A stretch of DNA of 64,000 nt. It comes from Takakia lepidozioides (lineage: Eukaryota; Streptophyta; Takakiopsida; Takakiales; Takakiaceae). The translations under genes and the position numbers were made by a program. The notes under the pieces were generated by a model. It was not told the DNA's origin, did no database searches, and saw only the letters and a list, made by a program, of their open reading frames with translations. Of this stretch, positions 1-11,655 are shown piece by piece. The stretch covers positions 434,001 through 498,000 of the forward strand of contig CM060733.1 of NCBI GenBank assembly GCA_030704615.1, in the 5' to 3' direction. Position 1 is the first letter of the stretch, and every line of letters starts with the position of its first letter.

Positions 1-34
1 AGGAGCTCGTTGGCATGGTGAGACGGACAAGGAG

Positions 35-655
35 ATGGTGCCAGGATGGCACGCATCTGCCTTTTTATGCATTCTAGCAATGGGAGCTCAAGCTGGTCCA
101 TCCCATGCGATTGGTCATAGAGATAGTGTGCATGACGATCCAAAGATCAGTGAGGAGCTTGGTGGTGCTAAGGATGTACATGAAGATGCAACAGTGTTGG
201 CCTACCTTCGTACTAGAGAGACAACAGCCAATGTGACTGCTAAGGAGAGAGATTGGATCCTACAACGAGTCAAGAGATTCAAGTGGGAGGGGACTCTCCT
301 ACTCTGAGTATGGGAGGATGGACGAGTGAGGATTGTGCCTTATCCAACACAACGAGCGCGATTGGTACGCCATGCCCATGAGGTGTTGGGACATTTTGGG
401 GTGCGGCGCACTCATAGTTTGCTACAATGACAGTATTGGTGGCGGGGCATGCACACGGATGTGCAACAATTAGTGGCAAGGTGCATGGTGTGTGATAGAG
501 TGCGGGCTTCTTTCAGTGCACCTACTCCACAATTGCATCCTTCACCCATTATGGGTTTGGGCTATTGTTGGAGTCTTGACTTTGCAGGCCCATTGCCACT
601 AATGATTCGTCATAACAAGTATGTGCTGGTGATGGTGGAATATTTCTCCAAATAT
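35..655 (+). pseudogene. Ty3/gypsy retrotransposon pol fragment (integrase)
   Basis: This is a remnant of the integrase end of a Ty3/gypsy polyprotein. Reading through in one frame gives an HHCC zinc-binding domain (HAHEVLGHFG, then CMVCDRVRAS near 480-510), followed by the start of the catalytic core with its first Asp in SLDFAGPLP near 570-590. The core stops being recognisable near 655, well before the second Asp and the Glu, so the copy is truncated. Two in-frame TGA codons (near 305 and 427) also interrupt it. The element continues past the left edge of the window, so its LTRs cannot be seen. It abuts the 3' end of the minus-strand ParB/methyltransferase-like gene. The family assignment is firm; activity is excluded by the breaks. 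Confidence 0.8.
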
Positions 656-681
656 TTCTCCCGTTTTCTCTACATCTAAGT

Positions 682-3600
682 CTAAGTATTTAAGAACTCC
701 GGATTTATGCTGGCTACACCTACGGCCGGGCAGTAAAAAGTCAGGGGATAGGGACTCGGCCGCGTGAAGTGCCATTGCTTCGGCATAATCAGGAAGCAGA
801 AAATTGGAAAGGGGGCTGTCAAAAACAGACTCGCCACAAATGACTGTATCTCCTGAAGATCCACCGCTGCCTTTCCTGAAAGACAGCCTGAAAAAGTTAT
901 TACTGTAACTTTGATGTTATTGAGAAATTGAGTATGGCTCCCAAAGTGGGTTTAGCACTTACTCACATGAAAAGTCATTGTCGACCTGTTTATCTTTGGG
1001 ATCGTCATCATTTCGAATTTGAATCCGATCAGTCTGTGTGCCTGAAGTGGAGCCAGACAAAAGGGGGAGGAGCACTGTGTTGTAGAGGTCAGAATCACCC
1101 TCCATGCCAAAAAGGCTTCTTCCGCCCTGCCTTGCATGCATGGTAAGTTGCTCTTGCACCAGACAGGAGGACATGAACAGTTTGGTGGGGGGGATTTAAG
1201 CAAATGGAACTGGTGAAAGAAAATCAATTCAGAAGGGAGAGAACGAACCTGTGGACACAGAAAGATCGACCACCCGTGCAGAGTGGTGGCTACATGACTC
1301 CAGCAGTATTTGCATGAACGTTGGGGATTTTTCCTTTGCACCTCTTCAGGGAGTGCCATCTGGTCTCTTCAGAGTCTGACTGGACTGCATGAAGTTCTAC
1401 AAAATGTCATCGACATGCGGTTCATAGGGGGGGTTGACAAAACAACCCTGGTCAGAAATCTCAAAGCTGCGGATGGAGGATGGTGTCTTTGAGGTGCGAA
1501 TCCTCCCCAGGCAGATCGTCTCGAACATCCTCATCTGCCATGACAGATTCTTCTAGAGTGGAGCTGCAGAAAACATTGAAACTCATCATGAAAGCACAAG
1601 CAGAAGGGAGACGACGTACCAGCTGACCAGGGAAACCCCTTTTCACAAGGTAGAGGCTGTTCACACAATTCCATGTGCGCAAAACTTCAAACCCTGAAGA
1701 CTTCAAGTATGATGCCAATGCCCGACGACTATCTTTGTCACATGACTGAAAAAGCAGAAGTGTCCCTGCATCAGAGAGGAAATTATTACAGAACCCGAAC
1801 ACCCAACTCCAGTAGTTGTCCTCGAATTTGTTCCAGCCTGGCATCTTGCCCTTTGGAAGATCTTCTGGCACAGCCTGGCCATCCGGGATGTCGAGAATGA
1901 CAATGTCAGCTGCATATGTTTTCTGCACACTGCACACGAAGGTGGGACCAGTGCTCACCTGCAACAGACATGTTTATTTTAATAACGATGGCAAGAATGT
2001 TTTCAAAGAACCAGACTGAAATACTGCCAATGAAACTTTCAGAGAAAAAGGAAAGAAACTGGAATTCTCACTAGATTGAGGAATGAGATTATGTTGTCCC
2101 AGGTAGGCGAAAGCACCCCAGTGTATCATCTCTTTCGACTCTGCATCATCGCCAACCAACTCTCATTGACAATTTTAATCTCTCCTGCTGAATCAGAACG
2201 GGAAGGGTGTGGCTTGGCATCGAACACGCACTGAACTGTGCGGGTATATCTTCCAGCAGTGAAGTCCTGCCTACTCTCCTTTTCCTTCTCCATCTCCTTT
2301 TCTTTCTCCTTCCCCTTGTCCTTTTCCTTCTCCTTCTCTTTGGACTTGTCTTTGTCCTTTGGCTTTGCTGGTGAGATGGCTATGACATCAGGAGCCTTGT
2401 CTTTTGGTTTGCGGCCCGCCTTCTTTCCCTTCTGCGGCGTTCCCCGAGCATCAGGCTCCTTGGCAGCCAATGTTGCTATGTTTCTTTGGTACTGCTCGTC
2501 AGTCAGAGGCGCCAACATCTCAGCATTATTGTTCAAATATTTCATTTGCTGTTCTTGAAAGGTCGTGCTCCGGTGGGCAGTCAAGGTACCAGCCACAGTC
2601 TCTGAAGTGAGAAGGACTCCAGTCCTTCAATATCCCTGCAGTATACATGGTTGGATCGTTTGCAGGGTCCGACCAACATGTCAAGATAGTCTGGAATACC
2701 GCTCAAGTGATTTCCTTCCATAAGCACAAATTTCGTGTACCTGTTAAACATGAGATAAATCCCAACCCACCAAAGCGCGAAGTGAGTAAGATGCAAGTAG
2801 CAGAAAAAGAAAAAAACATGGAATGAAATGGCTCTGAGAATTGCTCCAATGAGCTCTCAGGACCACGCGACAGCTCAGGATGTGAATGTCATCAACGCCA
2901 TTCAAAAAATTCCATTCAATGATACTGCAAATACACCCTAATCCACATGAATGCAAACTCTCACTTTGGAATGACACAGACATAGAAGTGAATGTCGTCA
3001 ACGTCATTCACTTTGGATTTGTGAATACACTGCTAATCAAGCCTAATGATTTCTCAAAAGAGGCAAAATCATTGGATGGAAACTGAATGTCGGCAACGAC
3101 ATTCAGAAATTCGAGTAAGGAACCCTCCCTAAAAACTCAATGGACATTCAAAACGTACATAACACTAAGGACCTCATAATAACACTGGATGTGAATGGCG
3201 TCAACGCCATATTTCACAAAATTCCGAACAATGAACCAATAAATACACCCTAAGCTCCTAATCCATGTAAATTCAAATTGTCGTTGGTGAATGACACAGA
3301 CATAGAAGTGAATGTCGTCAACGACATTCACTTTGGATCTCTGATAACACAGCTAATCAAGCCTCAAGATTTCTCGCAAGAGGCAAAAACATTGCAGAAC
3401 AACTGAATGTCTGCATTGACATTCAGCAAATTGGAGTGAAACCCTCACTGTAAACTCTATGGACATTACAAAAACTTACATAACTCTGAGGACCTCTTAA
3501 CAACTCTGGATGTGAATTTCGTCAACGCCATTCAGGGACATTATCAATTCTAATTAGGGACACTATAAATACACCCTAAGCTCCTAATCCAGGTGAATTC

Positions 3601-6600
3601 AAATTCTCGCTTAAGAATGACTCACACAAAGAAGTGAATGTCGTCAACGACATTCAATTTGGATCTATGATTACAATCCTTATGAAGCCAAATTATTTCC
3701 CAAAAAGTGCAGTAGAGTTTCCAGTATGATATTGCACCTGTACACAACTCGCATCATGGCCCACTCTCCTCTAACCTGACTATCAAAGTTGTTGGACCGT
3801 AAAATGTTACCATCTTTGGAGAACTCCCGGAAAAAACAGTATCTCCAGGTGAGACCTCTCCACTTCCTTATGTATGCCTCCAATGACATTTGGGGAGGGG
3901 AAACAATCGAAATGTTCAAGTCCTTCAAAGTTTGATCCAGCACAATGACGGCGCGCTTTTCGAGCTGCAAATTGTATATTTGTCAGTATTGCAAATAAGA
4001 TACTCATCACATAATTGAAGAAAAGAAAACGGCTTATTTGAATACACACCTGACTCCAAAATGTAGCATTGTGGAGCCAGTTATCAAACATCAAATCACT
4101 GATTCCTTCCACCTTTGTGCCAGGCTGTATGGTGCTCTTTGGGAACTGATTCAAGTCCTTTACTGTCTGATCTGAGTTCCATATCTCCAGCCACCTTATT
4201 TTTGTTTGTGGATCGACCATGGATATGGCCAGCTGGTGCAATTTCTCCTGCTGCATCTCCGGATGCACATGCTTGTCATAGTGAGATTTGATCTGCTGAA
4301 GGAACTCAGAACCAAGTCCAGGATCTACTATTCTAAGCTGCTTTCCGAAGGCGGACATCAATTTGGTTCTTCGAATTTCAAACTCCTTCTTTATTGCTGC
4401 TTCCACACCCTTTGATGTCATTAGTTCCTCTGGTGTAGTGCGGTAATATTCGGATTTTCCCTTCTCAGCTGCCTCTGCCAGTTCTTGCTGCATTGATTCA
4501 AATAGTGATTAGCATCGAAGGAACTACAAACATGTATTCGAAAAGTAAACTGAGTACAGACGGGCTTACCGCATACATGTACTCCAGAAACGCCTCTCGA
4601 GTCAAAGAATACCAAGTGCCTGTAGCTCTTCTTGTTTCGCACTTCTTGATTATATTGGGGGGGAGTACTGTCCGAAAATCATCCAGCTTCATCAGACCAA
4701 TCCTCTGAATTCGGAATAGTGTGTGGACCAAGCTTGTTGTCACATGCGATTTCTCTGTCGATCTGCAAAAACATTGGAAACAATGCATCCCTTAACACTG
4801 TTTTTTTGGGATTAACAAGACACTACAGAGGGAATGAAGTCTCTAGGATGACTTACTTGTTCACGTCGTGCATAGCTGTAAGAAGCCTAGCGATGTCGTT
4901 TCCAGGATCCAAAACCATTGCCTCCACAGCAACATGCTTGTATTTGTCTTTCGCATGATGTTTTTGAATGTATCCCATCCATGCCAGCAATCGGTGGTTG
5001 CCGTCCCAGACGTAGAACATGTGGTTGTAGAATTGCTGGGTGTTCTTTCCCATCATGAGGCCCAGCTCGAACTCCTCATTAGCATCTTTCCAGCACTCAT
5101 CCCAGGTATCACTGATCTCTGGAGACACTAATGTGCTTTTCCCATTTATATCCGTCAGTGACACATAAAAAACTTGTGCACCAAGTCTGTATCCATGCAC
5201 GAAATCACTCTCCAATTTTGTTATGTCATGGGAAAGAGGTGGACGCACAACAGGCATAGATATCATCCGGCATAGAGGGATGTCTAGACGCCCTCCAGAT
5301 ACGAGCATGTCCCTTATAACCTCCTGAGAGTTTACCTTCTGGAATGACATGAGTTCTTTCACCTTGTCAAGGTAGTGCACTTCAGATTCATCTGCTTCAT
5401 CGTTATTCTCTGAGTTTTTTCCAGATTCGTCTCCATCTCCAGATCCTTTCCCCTCTGATCCTGTAGGCTTGGACCTCACAGTTTTCTGCACGATGCCATT
5501 CAAATCTGACTGAGTAATGTGCAAATAGTGAACGGCGGTAATGACCATCATTCTGTCTCGTCTCAACTCACAATGAATGGTGTGAAACAAATTCAGAACC
5601 ATCTACCCAAGCAAAGCTGATCCTGCCGAATTCAAAACAAAACACTATGATTCTAGGGACACAGGAACAGAAAGGTTTTGAGCAAGAGCGAACGGCGTTA
5701 ACGACAATCACAAAAGAGTGGGACCTGCCGGATCGGTGTTGTGCAATGACATATATGTGTAAGTGATTGGCGGCAATGACATTCAGTATAGTTTAGGGTG
5801 GACAGTAAGTGCAGATTATTCAGATTGACTCCATTGTGATGAATGTCGCAAGCATTCACTGTTTCTTGTCTATGTCGAGAGTACTTTTCAATCGATACTC
5901 TACCTGAATCTAAAGTATGGTCTTCAAATCTTTGATTGGCGGTACCGCCTTTCCACTTCTCTATCTGTTCAACCTCAAACAAAGAAAATGCATTGCAAAA
6001 CAATATGACTGAATATGCCGACCCTCACTCTCTTTTCAAACACATAGGTACATAAATTTCATGAGGAGAATCAAATGGCGTTAACGACGCTCGCAATTCA
6101 GTAGATTTCAATCACATGTTCCTGCTAAAGAAGGGAAGAGGAAAGACTGCTTGAAAGGCAATCAGACAGATTGTATGATCTGAACAACAGTGAATGACGG
6201 TACCGTCAGTCACCCACTCATTGTGCGGTAAACCCTTAACAGACGAGTAGAAAGCAAATCACCGTTGTTTCATGGTGATGGTCGGTAGCGACAATCCATT
6301 TCTGGATTTTCTGGATTTTCTAGCGACAATCCCTTTTACTCAATCTCTACGCAGATCTTCAACAATGAAATGTAAGTTAGAGAAAACTTACTGGCGCTTT
6401 CTTAGGTTTTGAAATTGGATCCCCTTCTGCAGCTTTCCTCTTCCCTCTCACATCTGCTGGAATTTTTGTCTGCTCTAGGGTTTCTAGACCTTCTCCCGGT
6501 TCAGCGTTCCTCGTACTTCCACCTCCTTCAGTTTCCCTGCGAGTCATCTCTGCATCCATAGGCTGGTTTCCAACGTGTACTGTTATCGCCGACTGTGTCA

Positions 6601-6697
6601 CAGCCACTGCCTCAGTCTCGGTCTGCTCTTGTGAATCAGTCTCCGCGTTCACCTGCTGCCTTGGCCCTGTGTTCTCCAACAAACGACGCCTCGTCAT
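682..6697 (-). CDS. ParB-like / DNA N-methyltransferase-like multi-exon gene, partly degenerate
   Basis: No known host gene matches. Exons that join in frame with GT-AG borders: 6697-6392, 5602-4857, 4762-4570, 4487-4050, 3964-3738 and one starting at 2740. Further coding blocks lie at about 2610-2150, 1958-1620, 1552-1400, 1340-1250 and 887-682. The exon at 5602-4857 carries YVWDGNHRLLAW, like the ParB-type DGNHR motif. A Lys/Glu-rich linker (about 2380-2270) follows. The 1958-1620 block has VILDIPDG where a DPPY motif IV would sit. The 1552-1400 block has CFVNPPYEPH, and the next has VVDLSVSTG where motif I would sit, which is the beta-class order. The altered motifs suggest lost catalysis. 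Reading frames do not join cleanly near 2600 and the last exon is uncertain. The 5' end may be an ATG at 6697 or an upstream exon. ParB plus methylase is known from phage-type proteins; relevance here is inference. Confidence 0.55.
2846..3720. repeat. ~320-bp tandem repeat with three palindromes per unit
   Basis: About two and two-thirds copies of a ~320-bp unit lie in the intron between the exon ending at 3738 and the exon starting at 2740. Landmarks recur in the same order: a GGATGTG-AATG palindrome, then AATACACCCTAA, GACACAGACATAGAAG, a second palindrome, CTTTGGAT, AAGAGGCAAAA, a third palindrome, and ACTCTGAGGACCTC. Equivalent palindromes start at 2884/3193/3514, 2990/3310/3636 and 3085/3405, giving periods of 309-326 bp. 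The copies differ by many substitutions, so the array is not recent. Confidence 0.85.
2884..3655. repeat. Eight spaced ~20-bp palindromes (GAATGTCGTCAACGACATTC type)
   Basis: Eight near-palindromes start at 2884, 2990, 3085, 3193, 3310, 3405, 3514 and 3636, that is 95-122 bp apart. The sites at 3310 and 3636 are identical: nine-base arms either side of a CA centre. The site at 3193 keeps its symmetry by paired changes (ATGGCGTCAACGCCAT). They lie in an intron of the ParB/methyltransferase-like gene. The function is unknown. Symmetric protein-binding sites or RNA hairpins are both possible. Confidence 0.8.
5530..6296. repeat. Second cluster of related palindromes in exon 2 and intron 1
   Basis: Sites related to the 2.9-3.7 kb palindromes start at 5530 (inside the coding exon), 5690, 5765, 5841 (short form), 5934, 6073, 6192 and 6277. 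Their centres read GGTTAACG or CGGTACCG rather than GTCAAC, and the flanks keep the GAAYG...CATTC or GATTG...CAATC pattern. TGACGGTACCGTCA at 6193-6206 is a perfect 14-bp palindrome. Unlike the first cluster, no longer tandem unit explains the spacing here. Confidence 0.65.
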
Positions 6698-6799
6698 TTG
6701 CTCTCTTGCTCTGCGTCTCTCTATAAGGGAAGTAAAATAAAGAGACTTTCTTCTCTTTCGTATTGTAGAAGGAACCCTCTCCAGCTTGACTACCACTCT

Positions 6800-7555
6800 C
6801 CCTCTAAGCGCGAAAAGTAGAAAAATGAAGTGATTCCCGATTTCTTGCGGGATTGCGTGCGTTGTTGCTTGTCTCTAGAAGCATCGGATTCCCTCTCGCG
6901 TGACCGTTACACATAGTCATTCCCTTATTAGTGCACATGCCAACAATTAGTGTACAGCTGTTCGTATTCAATATAGTTATCGATGTCTGACGTGTGTCGC
7001 CCAAAATAAACGGCGTGTTCTTTATTAGAACGGTTTCAATATTTAAAAATAACAGCGAATCCCAGAAATCTTGGCGCACAGTCTTGGACAAATATATGTA
7101 AATGAACGAGAGTTTGATGACAAATTTTGGGATATCATACACGTTCATCCTTGTTAGCCAACCCCATGTTCGTTTCACATTTTGAACTTTCTAGGTGCGC
7201 ATGATCATTGGTAGTAGTATAAAGATGCATTTACTTAATCTGTAATCCCACCCTCACATCCTGTGGCATGCTTCCAGGAAGTCGGCTTGTTATTGTGTTT
7301 ATTGATGAGGTTATGATTAACGGTTTAACAGCTGCCGACATTGCTCCTAGGGATACTCTGACCACTGGGCCCACAAGAAAAGTAATTAAAATGGACGGCT
7401 GCATATCTGGAAGGAATAACAGAATATGCATAGTCGTCGTCTGAGCTTCCTCCGCCATATTCTCTGCTCATTCTTCAACTGTGTTCTAGAGACATTAGTA
7501 AACCGATTTACACTGAAGGTCTGCGATAGCAAGGTATCAACGTACGCGAGGAAGG
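6800..7555. other. Intergenic gap between two divergent genes
   Basis: This interval separates the minus-strand ParB/methyltransferase-like gene from the plus-strand SWIM gene, so it probably contains both promoters. No coding segment, TATA box of good context or repeat was recognised. Short open frames on the minus strand here have no recognisable motif. Confidence 0.4.
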
Positions 7556-7559
7556 AAGA

Positions 7560-10292
7560 TGGCTTCCTCTGAAGCGGAGTTCTTCTCTGACGACAAATCA
7601 GTGCCGTTCTCCCAAGAAGTCCTTGATAATGGATTTGCAATTGTTTTGAAACATGTCTTGGCTACCCGTTTCATCTTCAGAATGGCTCCATCTTTTTTGG
7701 AGAAAGAGTGTACGATTTGAAAGGGAAGTTGTTGAATACTCTCCAAAACCGTGATGAGCGGCTCATGTCAGCCATGGAGAGTGCGCCCTGGTTGATACAA
7801 AGTACTTGGAGAGCCTCGGCGAAAGTCCCGTGGATCATATGTGACGCCCGGGACTGCTGCTTACTCGGTCCGTTGAAGACAAGAGGGAGTGGTGGTGAAA
7901 AAAGAACAGACGTCCGCCACTCCAATCATTGAGCTTTCGGATTCGTCCGATGAATGGACATAAGTGGAATTCCAAATCCAGTCTTCTACTGTGGTTGGAG
8001 ACGCTGATGAGAGAAGATTTGTAGTTTCATTCCAAAACTACGGGCGATGGAGATGAATGGCTGGATTCAAAAGTGAGTTGCGAGGAATTGATTGGGAATC
8101 TTTGAAGCAGGTGCCTGTGAAGTTCTTGCCAGAGACTTTTGATGGCGATATCCTATTCGAGCTGCCTCCTCCTCCGCGAGAATGTCGACTGTTGGGGAGG
8201 GCAGTGGGGTTAGCCTCGTGAAGCAGATGCAGAAGACTGGGGACTTGCAGAACTGTTTTCTTATGTTTGATCATGTGAAATGAGTGAAGGATTGGACGAC
8301 AATGGCTTGTCATGTCTCGATCCAGTGTACCAACGAGTTATGACAATTGCAGTTGTGACATGCAATCCGAGGATACGGAATCCCAGAAGCTCATGTGGAA
8401 TTCCTGATACGTGTCATGGGCTGCCATGGGTTGCCATCTCCAATTTTGCAGGTGGCGGATAGTGCTCAAGCAAATTTCAATGCTGTTCGTATTGTCTTTG
8501 GATCGGGCGACCCAAAAGTGCCAATGCGAGGAAGAGAGCGTACATGTCTATTCCATTGGACACAATCTCTGGAAAAACATACAAAGTCGGACATCAAACC
8601 AGAGATGCAGACTCAGCACCGTAAATTGTGCAAAGAGTACAAAGATGCTAGAACAATGAAGGAGGCGGACACTTTTTGTTCCAGACAATTCGTGCCTGGT
8701 GGTTCTCTTCTAGAGCTGCATCACTTGAGAGTATGAGAGCATTGGAAGATTGGCTGGCGTTTTGGCACTTCCGGTATAGACAGTGGGGAGCAGCCATGGC
8801 AGTGGTACGAGGCTTATATTTCTTGCTTTATTCATACATTTACTTTCCATTTTATTGTCTCCTCTCTCTTTCTTTATGTTGTTTTTCTGTTCACTGTTTT
8901 GAAGTGTGGTTCTCCACTTTGCAGAACATGTCCATTGAGGAAATGACGGACATGCCATCTTGCACTTTGGCAGAAACTGTGCACAACGCATGGTTGCAGC
9001 AGTCTGGGAAACAAGGTCGGGATTTGTATGTGGCAACAACAGATAATTTGATACGTGCCTTGCAACAACAAACCCGATACCGTGATTTCTTGCGAGGTGG
9101 GGTTGGTGGCAAAGGTCCGGACAAATGAGAGTTGATGTTGCGTGCTGCAAACAGATCTGGGGATCCAATCAAGATAGCACGGGTGGTGAGCATGTATGCC
9201 CAGGGAACGCCACCTTTTTCTAGAGTTCCACATCTTGAAGGGGAGGAGAGATTCGGCTCCTGTAAGAGGAAATTGAACACTCCACCTGGTTCGGATTCCG
9301 ATTCGCACAGGGCAGACCGTGATAACTTCTCGAAGTCTCGTGTTCCCCTGCATGACAGCTCCATGTCCGGAACCTCCAACACGACGGCAAGCTCCAGCAT
9401 CAAACAGTGCCACTGAAATGGTGCAGGAGAGAAACAACCCCCTTGATGTGCTTGAGTCCGCATGCCCCGACCACGTTTGGCACATAGAACGCACAAGTGC
9501 AGGGTCTCGTGTGAAATGTACAGCGATCAAGGCAACTAATTTCGAGAAGTGTACTTCATCTATATCCAGAGGTGGTGCCCGAACTCCTGCTCCGACTTTC
9601 ATGGGTTTGATGCGTCCATACGGTCAACCAGAAGCCAAGAACCACGAGTTCTAGTTCTGCACAGATGATTATGCCAGATGTGTGCATGGAACTGTGCTTC
9701 CTTCCGTAGTGATGAAGCCATCTCCTCCAACCGTTTGGCCCGTGAAGGTGGGAACACATCTCAGATTTCAGGAGATTGAAATGCTGGAGGAGGCAGGCTT
9801 TTCCCTTGCGAGACAACCCCAACTCCATGCATGTGCTATTACTTCTGCGTCCTCCCGGGTCCCCCCGGCAAATCTTGACTTGTGGCCAACCAAACGAGAT
9901 GGAAAGTTCGGCGGCGTTTCCCTCCAACCGCTGAAAACTTTGGCAAAGTGGAGTCTGCAAGAATGCTCCAAGCTCGTGTTGGAAGCACCACGGAAGTACC
10001 CGATCCAAGATATGGTCGGGTATTCACAATCATCACTTCCACATCTGCTGTTCATGACAGGACCTACGACATCATGGTTTCCAATTTCCCCAATTGCACA
10101 TGTCCTGATTTTGTGAATATGCTATCAACCAGTTTGGGCAAGAGATGTAAATTCATACCCTGCAAACATTTGTATTTCATATTTTTAAAGAGGATGGTTT
10201 GCGATCCCAAACGTGACAACTTCATTCACCAGGCCACTATGAGTTTCAATGAGGTCGATACTCTATTGCAGCGGGATACAACACATGGGTAG
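7560..10292 (+). pseudogene. SWIM zinc-finger, transposase-like gene, decayed
   Basis: Coding segments in changing frames line up along the plus strand: MASSEAEFFSDD (7560), a block at 7675-7930, another at about 8095-8200, a basic block with VPMRGRERTCLFHWTQS (8470-8700), ALEDWLAFWHF (near 8740), a block with GRDLYVATTDNLIRAL (8930-9130) and a C-terminal block at 9882-10292. That block has a SWIM motif: CTCPD near 10096 and CKFIPCKH near 10150-10168, the C-x-C...C-x-H pattern. Such SWIM proteins accompany plant Mutator-like and related transposases. No DDE core was identified with certainty. Stops and frame changes between blocks exceed what introns explain easily, so a pseudogene is likeliest. 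It is divergent from the 0.7-6.7 kb gene, and the two could be one element. Confidence 0.55.
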
Positions 10293-10687
10293 CATCAACT
10301 ATGCAATGTGGTATGTGGACGACCATGATTTGAAATGTGTAATTCACATCAATTCGTCGGCGGTACAATGATATGGCCTCCAACTATACTGAGTGAGCTC
10401 TGAGTGACAACTTTTAAAAGCACATTTGTCATTGCACCGTTCGAAGTCTACATGTCTTGCTGTCGCTATGCACTACAATCATCTTTTGAAGATGATCCTA
10501 ACTCTCATTGTTATTTGAGGAGGGAGGAAGGTCTTCCCGTGGCAGCCTCTATGGCGCACACTTTGTGAGGATATTTTCTTGTAAAAGTGAAACAAGCATT
10601 TGTAATTGCACAATTTTGGATGCTACAATTGTAGGCCTCATGGTAGTCTTGATTCTATTTAGGCAAGATTCCATGCATTAATTCCAC

Positions 10688-10885
10688 GGTCATAGGACCA
10701 TCCTCAGTTATAGGCGGCGCATGTTAATGCTGACGTGGCAGATGACGGACAGTGCCACGTCATCATTTGCCGCCACATCAGCATGCTGACATGACGTTCA
10801 CGCCATGTCAGCGTGGGTGCAGGCTCACGCCACGTTAGCTGGCGTGAGCGTACGCTCGCGCGCAACGCTCACGCCATTGTGTCGT
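10688..10885. repeat. GC-rich cluster of imperfect inverted repeats
   Basis: Several overlapping palindromic segments lie here: TGACGTGGCA against TGCCACGTCA near 10731-10770, ATCAGCATGCTGA near 10789-10800, and GTGAGCGTACGCTC near 10845-10860. The composition is unlike its AT-richer flanks. It may be a terminal or subterminal part of a DNA transposon downstream of the SWIM gene, but no matching partner on the far side was found. Confidence 0.5.
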
Positions 10886-11249
10886 TGCAATAACAGACAT
10901 GAGCAGTGGGATTTCCAACCACAATGTGCATGAGAATGATGTGCAGCTCCTAAAGATCATGGTTTGTGAACATCAAGAAGGGGCGGCAACTACCTGACCT
11001 AATTAGGGAGAGACTGGAAGAGCCAGGATCCAACCTTTCATCCGTCCTGTCTGGACATCATATTGAAATCCCCAGCCAGAATCCACTGGTCAATGTCACT
11101 CATTACTTAGCCTAGCAAAGCCTATGCTTCCCTGCTTGACCGTGGCCATGTGATATCATGGTTCACGGCCCACAGTTGCTACACTACCCACTACTGCTAT
11201 ACGTGGTAGTGCTGCCTGTCCTTTCGATTCAAGATCTTAGAATGAAGAA

Positions 11250-11655
11250 ACTTCCAGAAGGAAATTCTATCAGTAATGTTGTTAGGAGCATAAACATTAA
11301 TGAAACCAATCTTGCAGCCCGATCCAGGCATGGAGAGCGTGCCAAATTGATTGCGACCAATCATCCAGGTGTCCACTCCGGAAATGTGATGGCCGGACTC
11401 GGGGAGATCAGGATAGCTGTTCCACCTCTCAAATTGAGCACAGTTCTATTCCACCAGGCAAGATTAGAAGGCCAAATCATCTGCCCTAAGGATGCAGTCT
11501 TTGAATCATTCAATTTATGCTCTTGCAAGAAGATAATGGAGTTATCTGATAGCAAAGAAGCAGCCCATCTCTTGATCATGGACATTTTAGAAGCAGTGGC
11601 TTCAGACCCAATGCCCCTAATGTTCCATGACCTTATGTTAAAAGAATCGCTTTAT
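11250..11655 (-). pseudogene. LINE ORF2 fragment (AP-endonuclease N-terminus)
   Basis: Read on the minus strand, the segment begins with SWNIRGIG, typical of the first strand of the endonuclease/exonuclease/phosphatase domain of plant L1-type LINEs. IIFLQEHKLND follows, with the catalytic Glu, then WWNRTVLNLRGGTAIL. A stop follows TFPEWTPG and no reverse transcriptase region is present, so only the first ~130 codons survive. It lies just upstream of, and in opposite orientation to, a LINE ORF1 relic, so they are two separate insertions. Confidence 0.75.

Noticed and set aside
2238-2558. Plus-strand open frame rich in Ser/Phe/Leu
   Set aside because: It is the complement of a Lys/Glu-rich low-complexity exon on the minus strand; the composition explains the lack of stops.
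2884-3655. A CRISPR-like array, because palindromic repeats recur at regular spacing
   Set aside because: The DNA is eukaryotic and intronic, the intervals are themselves tandem copies of each other rather than unique spacers, and no cas-type gene is present.
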